Assembly (NCBI RefSeq): GCF_905404315.1
Contig: NC_066282.1
Location: forward strand, 9,944,501 to 10,008,500
From: Leptidea sinapis
Lineage: Eukaryota > Arthropoda > Insecta > Lepidoptera > Pieridae
Reading direction: 5' to 3'
Length of the DNA: 64,000 bases
Shown: one piece after another, positions 25,001 to 32,200 of the stretch
Layout of the letters: every line of letters begins with the position of its first letter
Position numbering within the stretch: position 1 is the first letter of the stretch
Program-made: the position numbers and the translations under genes
The notes under the pieces: model-generated
What the model was told of the DNA's origin: nothing
Databases searched by the model: none
The model's input: the letters and a program-made list of their open reading frames with translations, nothing else

Positions 25001-25012
25001 GTCACTAAGTAA
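3941..25012 (+). CDS. SLC17-family (sialin / inorganic phosphate cotransporter type) MFS transporter, complete, 9 exons
   Basis: Join of 3941-4031, 6426-6628, 10358-10594, 11821-12030, 12538-12705, 15145-15361, 16674-16795, 23337-23453 and 24749-25012. All junctions are GT-AG with compatible phases and give 542 residues. Family features seen: TM1 ending in NAYTMRV (50-56); a glycosylatable loop with NRT (67) and NIT (89); a GFYYGYGITQ helix with the LAEKYKGK loop (exon 3); LQGMGEG at the exon 3/4 junction; SRWTPPHQRA (189-198); HDWGFYTMVTDLP (306-318); and VAPNYAGSV (exon 8). SLC17 members are 12-TM major facilitator carriers for organic or inorganic anions, usually in plasma or vesicle membranes; the substrate here cannot be inferred. 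The length is slightly above the usual 460-520 because of a hydrophilic tail of about 50 residues. Introns are strongly expanded by repeats. I am sure of the family, not of the orthologue. Confidence 0.95.
4032..5154. other. SLC17-like intron 1, first part: nothing recognised
   Basis: AT-rich intron sequence without a repeat that I can name before the first SINE copy. Confidence 0.5.
5155..5450 (+). mobile_element. SINE-like family A, copy 1 (old)
   Basis: Diverged full-length copy: gtgggaggct at the start, gcagtaatgtgcaagcat in the middle, a diverged gacgagcacaatt block, and gctgatcgtcttgtc near the end. Lies in intron 1. Confidence 0.75.
5843..6150 (+). mobile_element. SINE-like family A, copy 2
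   Basis: About 310 bp, clear match through gaagcagtaatgtgtaagca and accatcagctgaacgtcctg. In intron 1. Confidence 0.85.
6426..6628 (+). CDS. SLC17-like exon 2 (TM1 and luminal loop)
   Basis: Acceptor tacag, donor gtgagt. Encodes TM1 with NAYTMRV and the long loop holding two N-glycosylation sequons and one cysteine. Exons 1 and 2 together make exactly 98 codons. Confidence 0.95.
6785..6930 (+). mobile_element. Possible very old SINE family A fragment
   Basis: Faint resemblance (caggatgccgactaccat, atgtgcaagcat). Low certainty. Confidence 0.3.
7438..7882 (+). mobile_element. Interspersed repeat family E (ccaagtgcga ... acggaaccctaaaa)
   Basis: Opens gccaagtgcgattcagac with agggttccgtaac and closes gacggacgaac..., gggttccgttttttgcc, ctacggaaccctaaa. 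The inward-facing gggttccg motifs at both ends are typical of an abundant moth repeat. The open frames on both strands here are by-products. Confidence 0.65.
8001..8075 (-). mobile_element. SINE-like family A fragment, copy 3
   Basis: aattctgagcggcat, then gagacatacgatgttaag and ctagctgtcgtggcgcc, in reverse orientation and diverged. Confidence 0.55.
8313..9176. mobile_element. MITE-like element of about 860 bp with short inverted ends
   Basis: ggcctaccat at the left and atggtaggcc at the right, extending imperfectly (catcaact / agttcatg). It contains a perfect 24-bp palindrome at 8349-8372 and many internal variants of gattcaa and gaacgaa. Target duplication is unclear; ctgga is present on both sides but two bases off. 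Confidence 0.5.
9182..9410 (-). pseudogene. Mariner-type transposase fragment
   Basis: The minus strand shows a frame-broken version of the mariner C-terminal region: a DLTPTD-like block, then SCQEAMQAANSFSEFIQS. It abuts the right end of the 8313-9176 element, which may have inserted into it. Confidence 0.5.
9498..9782 (+). mobile_element. Interspersed repeat family D (ggacttccaaaaaggaggag ... gaagtcggtt)
   Basis: Starts with ggacttccaaaaaggaggag and gttctcaattcg and ends tttttgaagtcggttg, a combination seen as a common insect repeat. In intron 2. Confidence 0.6.
9828..10005 (+). mobile_element. Interspersed repeat family G fragment
   Basis: gagggggcaaacgggcaaga, cacccatggacatccgcaa, gatgccggcctttaa and atcggttcgggaaaac mark a widespread lepidopteran repeat. 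The open frame across it is not a host exon. Confidence 0.55.
10358..10594 (+). CDS. SLC17-like exon 3 (TM2-TM4 start)
   Basis: 79 codons in phase 0. Encodes WNEETQGLILSGFYYGYG, the family's loop-plus-TM2 signature, followed by LAEKYKGK and a helix ending LQGMGE. Donor gtaata. Confidence 0.95.
10885..11340 (+). mobile_element. LINE 3'-region-like repeat family H, copy 1
   Basis: aaaactcaga, agcctgagggcgatcgctcc, then gacttagccgagtagt and atggttatgacagtttctag. The same order of blocks recurs at 28435-28810 and, inverted, at 52185-52300. Confidence 0.5.
11495..11660 (+). pseudogene. Mariner-type transposase fragment (FTDEK block)
   Basis: Reads GEKYRNIHFTDEKKFT then EHYTK, the region of the first catalytic Asp in Tc1/mariner enzymes, then decays. 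A related fragment is at 60150-60300. In intron 3. Confidence 0.65.
11821..12030 (+). CDS. SLC17-like exon 4
   Basis: 70 codons in phase 0. Contains SRWTPPHQRA, the conserved cytoplasmic motif after TM4, then two helices ending VFGVIWFILW. Acceptor attcag, donor gtataa. Confidence 0.95.
12538..12705 (+). CDS. SLC17-like exon 5 (central cytoplasmic loop)
   Basis: 56 codons in phase 0. Encodes the charged loop between TM6 and TM7 (ITKEELEYLSK, then PVPWKAIFRSPAAWAL). A decayed second copy of this exon lies at 15519-15661. Confidence 0.95.
12833..12922. repeat. Interlocked perfect hairpins
   Basis: gatttaaatcctgtgacaaac (12833-12853) pairs with gtttgtcacaggatttaaac (12870-12889). Overlapping it, aaactatgaaaa pairs with ttttcatagttt (12886-12911) around a 2-base loop, followed by a third taaatcctgtg. 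In intron 5. Confidence 0.92.
13720..13910 (+). mobile_element. Jockey-like LINE 3' end (family L), copy 1
   Basis: The tcaaggagctttcttcctcg, gaatgagcttccttctgcgg, tttccgggacgatacgac and acctggtgacccgtacg blocks shared by seven copies here; ends in an A-rich tail. Encodes remnants of an RTTKLWNELP-type C-terminus. Confidence 0.7.
14415..14434. repeat. (AC)n microsatellite
   Basis: Ten AC units. Confidence 0.95.
14601..14622. repeat. (AAAT)n microsatellite
   Basis: Five units of aaat/aata. Confidence 0.9.
15145..15361 (+). CDS. SLC17-like exon 6
   Basis: 72 codons plus one base. Encodes GHDWGFYTMVTDLPKYM, a hallmark of TM7 in this family, then a hydrophobic helix and a basic loop (KKKWYSVRNGR). 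Donor gtatga. Confidence 0.95.
15519..15661 (+). pseudogene. Decayed duplicate of SLC17-like exon 5 within intron 6
   Basis: Resembles the end of intron 4 and the first two thirds of exon 5 (12501-12638): it shares the stretch aaaccttcatttgttaatat, an acceptor, and the reading frame FLCYSEP...KTVTRAEI. Several residues are substituted (NDH to KNC, EELEYLSK to EALKYLNK). The copy ends in RNNKI and a TAG and has no donor site; a SINE fragment follows immediately. It sits after exon 6, so it is the remnant of a tandem duplication that included exon 5. Inclusion in mRNA would truncate the protein. Confidence 0.85.
15665..15795 (+). mobile_element. SINE-like family A, copy 4 (internally deleted)
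   Basis: gcagtaatgtgtaagcat through gagacttaacat, then jumps to atcaattaccatcagctgaa; about 100 bp is missing. It begins 4 bases after the pseudo-exon stop, so it interrupts the duplicated exon. Confidence 0.8.
16240..16360 (+). pseudogene. LINE reverse-transcriptase fragment
   Basis: Reads VWIPQGSILGAFIFLIYIDD, matching the GVPQGSILGPxLFLIYINDL core of non-LTR reverse transcriptases. Flanks are decayed. Confidence 0.7.
16674..16795 (+). CDS. SLC17-like exon 7
   Basis: Begins with two bases that complete a split Gly codon and ends in phase 0 at GYNSGMK. The donor is gttggt, a weaker form of GT. It is followed by the repeat-swollen 6.5-kb intron 7. Confidence 0.92.
16932..17260 (+). mobile_element. 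Jockey-like LINE 3' end (family L), copy 2
   Basis: gattcctgccgccgaatccc, cacgacacgccacaaaatag, tttccgggacgata and ctctggtgttacaagagaat in order; frame-broken coding of the LINE C-terminus. Confidence 0.75.
17579..17676 (-). mobile_element. SINE-like family A, copy 5, left part of a split copy
   Basis: Runs from tttatgaaataagggacaag to ggattcttgaaaa and stops at the LINE's first base. The rest of the same SINE resumes at 22352. Confidence 0.88.
17913..18060 (+). repeat. Two tandem 5'-UTR monomers of the LINE
   Basis: attgacatttgacgcttcg and cagtacactgcgtgtttgtg occur in that order twice (17913-17985 and 17995-18058), spaced 82 bases apart at their starts. Resembles the repeated promoter monomers of some LINEs. 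Confidence 0.85.
18104..19206 (+). pseudogene. LINE ORF1 protein, broken
   Basis: N-terminal PHD-like zinc finger (C-x2-C ... YHSECLNYDD ... WVCPSCTA), a coiled coil (about residues 90-220), then a domain containing NIELQCIPEIKNENIL, NFHRVAK and VRDDLLAAVK, and a C-terminal KYEYVWVRNGRVFVRK. The last two parts resemble the baculovirus FP25K/LINE ORF1 family. An in-frame TAA at 18524-18526 and a frameshift near 19034-19050 break it. Confidence 0.85.
19265..22055 (+). pseudogene. LINE ORF2: APE endonuclease and reverse transcriptase, broken
   Basis: Endonuclease motifs in order: NVRGLRTK, LTETWL, VGDFNLSNISW, DNHHPAL. Reverse transcriptase motifs: WKIAYVTPVHKSG, NYRPISVLS, DFQKAFD, GVPQGSHLGP, FVDDMK (the catalytic YADD box, with Val), SLNIEKC, RDLGVIID. 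Frameshifts at a 12-base G run (about 19466-19477), near 20450 and near 20690 break it. The thumb region to 22055 is intact in one frame of 437 codons. Confidence 0.9.
22352..22570 (-). mobile_element. SINE-like family A, copy 5, right part of the split copy
   Basis: Resumes at accccaaaaattctgagccgc and runs to ggcatcctgtgcaaaggagc, exactly where the 17579-17676 part stopped. Confidence 0.88.
23005..23304 (+). mobile_element. Helitron-like element, copy 4
   Basis: Reverse of copies 1 and 2: aatcgcgatttttatatt, attattgtagtacg, and the end caatgtttgctgggtcagctag followed by T. It ends 32 bases before exon 8 of the SLC17-like gene. Confidence 0.6.
23337..23453 (+). CDS. SLC17-like exon 8
   Basis: 39 codons in phase 0. 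Encodes VNTLDVAPNYAGSV and the helix ending LIGLLTPD, typical of TM11 in SLC17. Donor gtaagt. A Helitron-like repeat ends only 32 bases before this exon. Confidence 0.95.
23640..24420. other. GC-rich, CpG-rich block of unknown nature in intron 8
   Basis: About 0.75 kb much richer in G+C than its surroundings, with overlapping open frames on both strands and no recognised domain. No matching ends or target duplications seen. It could be an unnamed repeat or a regulatory island. Confidence 0.4.
24749..25012 (+). CDS. SLC17-like exon 9 (last TM and C-terminal tail)
   Basis: 87 codons plus TAA. Starts STLIQWRTAFWVTFVVMVG (TM12), then a hydrophilic tail ending ETPVTK. The tail is rich in charged residues and has no clear motif that I recognise. 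Confidence 0.95.
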   Translation, partial: STLIQWRTAFWVTFVVMVGSNIGYAILADGKQQWWDDVRQFGYPPSWKHGPIIKDDVPHKSLTVVLISDNEETIKVEADKNETPVTK

Positions 25013-25051
25013 TTTTTATAATAATGAATAGGTAATGTGTAGATATTTTAA

Positions 25052-25057
25052 AATAAA
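25052..25057 (+). promoter_or_regulatory. Probable polyadenylation signal of the SLC17-like gene
   Basis: AATAAA 40 bases after the stop codon, the first such hexamer downstream of exon 9. Confidence 0.6.
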
Positions 25058-25091
25058 TTAGTTGAAAAGAGTGCGTTTTATTGATATTAGT

Positions 25092-25396
25092 TTTTTTTAA
25101 CAATAAGAGACGAGACGAGCGTGACGCTCAGCTGATGGTAATTGATCAATGCAGTGTCGCTCAGGATTCTCACAAAACCCAAAAATTCTGTGCGGCACTA
25201 CAACTGAGCTCGTCAGCTTGAGACGTAAGATGTTTTTTCTCATTTACCCAGTACCTAATTTCACTAGCTACGGCGCCCTTCACATCGAAACACAGTAATG
25301 TTTACACATTACTGTGTTTCACTTCACGGCAGAAATAGGCACCGTTGTGGTACCCATAATCAAGCTGGTATCCTGTGCAAAGGAGCCTCCCTGGTG
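25092..25396 (-). mobile_element. SINE-like family A, copy 6
   Basis: Full-length reverse copy: A-rich end, gctcagctgatggtaattga, gcactacaactgagctcgtc, tcctgtgcaaaggagcctcc. Lies in the gap between the two convergent genes. Confidence 0.88.
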
Positions 25397-25943
25397 AATA
25401 TTATCATAATAGACAAAAACAGACAAAGTAGTGAAAGTATTGAGGGGACATTTAACTATAAGAACTGGTATCACTTCAAACACACAATATAATATCTCTC
25501 TGTTATCGTCTGTGTTATGCAAAACATTATGTATCACATGGGAAAAGTTCGCTGTCAATACTACGTCCTCTCGTGCCCCCTATTAACTGTACCCCCTAGT
25601 AAATGCATAACAATATTTTATTATACTACACCTTATGAGACATTTCAGTTACATTGATCTGTTAATTGGGCCGAACTGCACAACTCGCAGACAAAAATTA
25701 TGAAAATTAATATTGATTGGGTTAATTTTTTATAATATTGTATATTTTGATGGAAAACGATACTGGCCAGTTATAATTTATATTCAGACTATGTGGCTGC
25801 CCTTGAAATATTTATTTATATTAGCCCGCGACTCTGTCATACTATACATACTCATTTTTTCAGTTCAGTTCAGTTTCATTCATTGACAGCAAATATTATA
25901 ACTATTATAATATATTAAAAACATGAAATAGTTTCACTAAAAC
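25397..25943. other. Convergent intergenic gap
   Basis: AT-rich; I see no gene or recognisable repeat between the SINE and the CCDC96-like 3' end. Confidence 0.5.
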
Positions 25944-25949
25944 TTTATT
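25944..25949 (-). promoter_or_regulatory. Probable polyadenylation signal of the CCDC96-like gene
   Basis: TTTATT on the plus strand, that is AATAAA on the minus strand, about 90 bases past the stop codon. Confidence 0.5.
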
Positions 25950-26038
25950 TTATATGAACACGTAACAATAAAATGAATTAAAGAAATCAAATTAAACTGA
26001 AAATATTTGTTCTAAAATTTTATAAAATATCCGACAAT

Positions 26039-26221
26039 CTATATAATTTCATATAAATTTGAACCAAGATTGGAATCAGTTGGAACTTTAGAACTGTCGC
26101 CTCTTTTATGATTACTTGGGTCGGGAGTAACAAGCATTAGTTTTCGAGCATCTCTTACTCTTTTTGTGAGCTCTTTCACTTGGTTCTGTAGTTCCTCTTT
26201 TCTCCTTCGTAACAATTCAAC
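26039..26221 (-). CDS. CCDC96: CCDC96-like exon 9 (C-terminus)
   Basis: 60 codons plus TAA. Begins VELLRRRKEELQNQVKELTK, completing the coiled coil, then a polar tail ending NLYEII. The acceptor ttgcag lies only 46 bases from a P-like MITE inserted in the intron. Confidence 0.9.
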   Translation of the reverse strand, partial: VELLRRRKEELQNQVKELTKRVRDARKLMLVTPDPSNHKRGDSSKVPTDSNLGSNLYEII

Positions 26222-29200
26222 CTGCAATTTCAATAGTCAATTTTCACTAACATCATCTATAGTATTTTCACGAGTGAGTAAAAAAAGAAGGACTCCGTAT
26301 CACCTTACATAACAGTGAAGCACCAAAACAAGCTGTATAGGAGTAAATACATAGCCCCCACGCACACAATTACACTAACACAAGCCGGTCGGCCGCCATT
26401 ATGAGATTTGCCATCGTCTGTGACAGATCAGTTTGCGTCGCAATAAAATATTTTAAAAAGGCCGTCGTGCGTTGTGAAAAAGTGTAAAAACGATACTATA
26501 AAAGTATTTGTGCCATATATGACTATTTGAGGGAGAAAAAATTGTGTAAGTAGTATCCCCCGTAACCGCACACACAGTAGCATAAAGGTGCTTCACTTCA
26601 CGGCGCGGAGTCCTTCTTTGTTTACTCGTCCGTGAGTATTTTATTCAACAGTTGTATAATAAGCGTCAAAAAACACGAGTGGCGTGGGTTGAAATGTGAG
26701 TCGGAGGCAACCTTAAGGCATTTTTTGACCTTCAACGTGTGGAATACAATATATTTTCTAAAACAAAGAAATATCACAAGTTTTCGAGATGACGCTTAAC
26801 TGGGCGGGAAATGTATTGTATATATACTGTAACAAGTAGTTCTTATCCGCATATAAGAACTCATTTTTCTATGGTTGGCCGTCAAGTGAAAGAATATTAT
26901 TTTATAATTTAAAATATTGACGCGGATGAGAAGACATTCGAATAGTAATTGAATTACGAGACAGATTAGAGAATGAAGTAAAGTAAGAAGGGTCGGCCTT
27001 CGGCCTAATATTTTATATTAAATAAATAGTAATATTATAAAGAGATAATACAAGAATATAATATGCATTCAAAGAAGTAACAATGTTTTATTGTTTAACG
27101 ATGTGTGAGGGAGGACTGACGCGTTACAATACTTATCTATTATGAGTGATTTTATTTGTCTTTCAAAGAATGGCAAAGGTACACCCATACAGCCAACGGG
27201 GGAAAGTTTAAGAGTACAAAATATACCAAGCAGCATCTTTGCAAATTATATTAAACAACTTTTTTTTTTCATTTTTATATTAAAATGCTTAGTCAAATGA
27301 TTTAAACATGAAAATATAATAATGTTTGTAAAATAGTATGTACTACGTGTTAGCAAATATTTCTATGAAACTAACATACCCATACCAGATTTAGTTGTCT
27401 GTGGCACCAAAACAACTGTGCCTTTTCGGCGACATTATAGTACCTACGGTAAACACTGCTTTGTAGGCCATAGAGTATAGACTTTTTCAAAAACTCAATA
27501 AAGTATGTACTTATATTACTGGTCGTGGCTGTATAAATGATAGAAGTAGAAAAATGTAACGAAATTGTACATGATTTCTTTTTATGACACTTGCTTCTTA
27601 CGTGGATCTTATTTTATCAGTATAAGGCGCCGGAAACCTTATATGTAAAACATACGTGCTATTGTAACTGTGACTATAATAATGTTTTCATATTAGTTTT
27701 ATTATATCCCAGTTAAGTTTATGTTTCATCATTTCTTATCATCATCATAATCATTTCAGCTGGAAGACGCCCACTGCTGGACAAAGGTGTACCCCAAAGA
27801 TCGCCATGCCGATCAGTCCTGCGCTGTCCTCATCCGACGTATTCCGGCGATCTTGACAAGATCGTCAGTCGATCTTGTGGGGAGCCAACACTACGTGTTC
27901 CCGTACGTAGTCGCCATTCGAGGACTTTACTGCCCCAATAGCCATCTGTCCATCGAGCTATGTGCCCTGCCAACTGCCACTTCAGATTCGCAAACATCTG
28001 GACTATGCCGGTGACTTGGTTCTCCTACGGATCTCCTCATTTCTGATTCGATTTCGCAGGGAAACTCCGAGCATAGCTCGCTCCATTGCCCTCTGAGCGA
28101 CAATGAGCTTCCTCATAGGGCCCATAGTTAGCGTCCACGTTTACGTTCTGTATGTCACTGGTTAAAAACCTTCGTCTTCAGATACTGTGGCATTCTGGAC
28201 GAGAAGATTTAACGGAGCTTCCCGAAAAAATTGGATTCTATGAGTACCATTCCCTTCACCTGATAACCGATAAATTAAGACACCATTCTAGAATTATATT
28301 CCAGTCTTTGTCATGCTTAACCGCATTCCAATATGTCATAATATATATATATGACAAATATCTTGAGTGTAAGTAGGATTTTAAACCTCTCATTGAATGT
28401 CAAAATTTTCCATCCGTTCTAAGATGTGTGTTTTTCAGATTTGAGAAGAAACTCAGCGGGATTCTTTTATTAATAAAATTTTGTCATTAAAAATTATTAA
28501 TTACGTAAATAGCCTAAGGGAAGTCGCTCGATTTCCAATCTTATAATAATCTTAATAACATAAAAGTTTTTTTTTAATTATTTTAAAATTCAATACATAT
28601 GTTGTTGTGAAAATTCTGTGGTCATGTTGTAGAAGTATACGTATCGAAATAACAGGTTGACTCAGTCAGCTTAACCGAGTCATTGGCACAACAAGTTTAT
28701 TGTTAGTTCCTAGTGTTGACATTATGACTATCACAGTTTCTAGCAAATTTGCTAGTGCGCCTACGAAAATACATGACATTATAAAGAATAATATATTGAG
28801 ATACAACAGTTAAAGTGATTATTTTTTTTAAATTTCTATTATCCATCTATATTCTTAAGGACTTAGGTCATTCTCGTCTAATTAAACGCATTCGTTCATA
28901 TATTAATCTAACAATACCAGTCATGTCATGTCATATAAATAAAAAAACCACCAAAACTTTCCATATATTAGTGATTGAAATGTTAAAAGCAGGCAATAAA
29001 TTAAAAAAATCAATATCGTGTCGTCAATGTATGTATATTAAAATCATCCAATGAAAATCAATAATAAATTTATCATATTCAATACAATATTCAATACAAC
29101 TGACAATATTTTACCAAACAAACATGTAAATGTGTGTAATATAAATGTGGTAATATTGAATATTCTACCTTATCAATGGCGTCTTGATAGTCACGCAACA

Positions 29201-32200
29201 AATCCTTCCTCGTTAGCAGGCCAGCCCTCAGTCGCTCGCCTTGCAGAGACCAGCGCAGTCTATCCCGGCGACCCTGTTTGAAAATATGGTATATTTTATA
29301 ATACTTCCACTGTTGCATGCATAATTTTAATAGAGACAAGCTGCAGAGCTTTCGTGGTCGTAATCACCGCTGGCGCACACCGCGCCCCCAGCCATGTAAA
29401 GCCGCGCACTACGAGCGCAAATCCGCATTCTGAGACGGGATATCACCGCGATCCCGATCGATGAAAGATCACCGAAAGATCTGAAACTAGTCGGTACCCA
29501 CACCGATAAAACGTGATTAAGGCCGTGTTAATAAATAAAGGTAATTCAGGGTCAATAAATATCCCACTTTTTTTAAATTATTGTAGGTGCTATAGACGTG
29601 GCCCAAATGGAGTTCGCCAGTATGGATTTTTCATTGATATTTTTATATTTTATCTTTCTATATAAATTATAAAATATATCAATATCAATAATTTCAAGCA
29701 AGTATAAACATATTCTTGTTGCAAGACGTATTTCAAGTAATACAAAAATTATGATTATAAAATTATTATTTTCTTATTTGTTTGATTCATATCGGGATTC
29801 GAGATTGCTCAAAGTGTCCAGATAAACTTAACTGTGTATTCTTATTTATATCCCCCACAAGTTTGTGCATTAATTAATATTGTATCTTTTATAATATTAA
29901 TCAGTGCTGAGTAGTAGAGAGGTATAAATGCAACAACCAATCTCACATTCGCACATTTAATCTAATAATAGTGAAGTTTTTCTGCGTTTATTAATAAAAA
30001 GTTTTACCAGTGGGAGGCTCCTTTGCACTAGAAGCCGGCTAGATTATGGGTGCCACAACGGCGCCTATTTATGCCGTGAAGCAGTTATGTGTAAGCATAG
30101 CTGTGTTTCGGTCTTAAGGGAGCCGTAGCTAGTGAAATTACTGGGCAAATGAGACTTAACATCTTATGTCACCCTCAAGGTGACGAGCGCAATTGTAGTG
30201 GCGCTCAGAATTTATGGGTTTTTCAAGAATCCTGAGTGGCACTGCATTGTAATGGGTAGGGCGTATCAATGACCATCAGTTTAACATCCTACTCGTCTCG
30301 TTCCTTATTTTCATAAAAAAAACATAAATGAAAATATGTTCATCTGAATCTACTATTCATTATTCATAGGATAGCTTGAAAACTTAATCAAAACGTCCCT
30401 AGCCGTTTGAGTCTTTAGAGAATGTACACATGCCTTTAATACATATCGATCAGTTGGTTGAAAGATTCCAATTATCATAGGGATGGAGAGAAATCACTAC
30501 TATAGATAATTTCAATTAATATTATTTCCGAATTGTTGAAAATAGCTTGATATAATATTATGTAGAGTATCGCTATAATATTATGTAGATGAACATTATC
30601 TTTTGTTATTTGGTAGAGTTCTCGTGACAGGCATCGTCATGCTCGCTTAATGCCACTGATTGTGGCGGCAACGTGGGGCGGGTCGTTCCCTTACCTAAAA
30701 TATGTTCGAAGGAGGCGATGGTTGGTCCATGCGTCATGCTCGTGAACGGGCGCTGCTTGTGGTGGCTGGATGATCCACCGGGAAATCAGATTTATGTTTT
30801 TTTATATCTTTTGTTTTGTTTATTATATACTTTTTTTATATAAAGCTAATAAAATGATAAAAGTTATTTTATTTACGTTATGTGTGGATTGATGCATCTA
30901 CCGTATTGTACTTTTAGTGACTGTAACAATAACTATAACTATGTTTTTACTTATTAATTTACAATTTTCTGACTTACTCGTGTAAGTCATTTAGTAATTG
31001 ACGTATGTGTATTTTGATCACTTTGCATATATTGTAACTTAAATAATTTATAAAATTAAATTGAAAATAAGAACCTGTAATACCATTCTGTTTTTAAAAG
31101 AGCAACCTTAAAGTTTCTTGCTCGTTTTTCTCTAAGGAAATCAGCCTTCGGAACGAGCTGTATGAAAAAATGACAAAATTCAAGTGTAAACAATTTGTAA
31201 TGATAACCCTCACTTCTAGGATAAATGAGCACTGGCACGGAACGCCAGAGGTCGTGGGTTCGAGTCCCGCATCGTTCATAAAATTTTGTTTTTCAAATTT
31301 TATTTGTGTATTTCAAGTGTAATGCAATTTATCTACAAAATAAAATATTTTTGTTTGTTTGTTTGTTTGATAGTTGTTGTTGAATCGAGTTTGCCTAAGC
31401 CTTGATGTGTGTTTCACAAAAAAAAAAACAATCTATTTGCCTTTACGCTTCCTAAATCTTCACGAGCTCTTTGGTATTCCATTTCAGCATCACCAAGATC
31501 ACATTCAGTAAAATCTATCACTTCATCGGTATGGTGCATCTTCTCTCTTATGTGGGCCAATATCTGGTTGTGCTCGGTACACTTTCCACGATTTTTTATC
31601 AGCTCATCTTCTCGCTCTAAAGATATAAGTTTTGAATTAATATTATAAGCGGGTAATAGTAGTATGTGTTATATTATATAATAAACTTCCAAATGTTATT
31701 AAAATATTACCTATTAAAAATTAAAATTTATCGTAAGAAATAAATAAACATCTAAGGCCTATTATAATGTAAAAGATTATTTGAATGATAAAGATAGTTG
31801 GAATTAATGTTTCTAAATTTATTGTTAATGAATATTGTTATACTCATTTGAATGCTATTGTAACGTTTGTACTTCATCCTGACCTGTACTAAATAACTTA
31901 TAAAATTTTACAGTGGATATAGATTTTTTGACTTGACTATGTATCTGTGTTTGTAATGAATAAACTCAAAAATTATATTATTAAAGTTTCGTGAGTCATT
32001 TTAAAATTATTTATTAATACGGCTTTACTCAGGTTTCTGTCGGTGTCGGTACCGACTAGTTTCGGACCATACGAAGGTCCTTCGGGGCCCCCCGCACCCC
32101 CCACCCCGTCCAGCCGCGCACTATGAGCCCAAGTCTGCAGTAAGAGGTGGGACGTTATCGTGAACCCACCACACTCATCCTGATGAAGGACCTCCGAATG

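Noticed and set aside
29091..29339. 82-codon minus-strand open frame as one exon
   Set aside because: Only its centre (29169-29273) is bounded by splice sites and fits the protein; the rest is read-through into introns.
31240..31275. Possible tRNA gene (gtgggttcgagtcccgc)
   Set aside because: Only a B-box-like piece; no cloverleaf. The flanks match a SINE repeated at 2806 and 60345.
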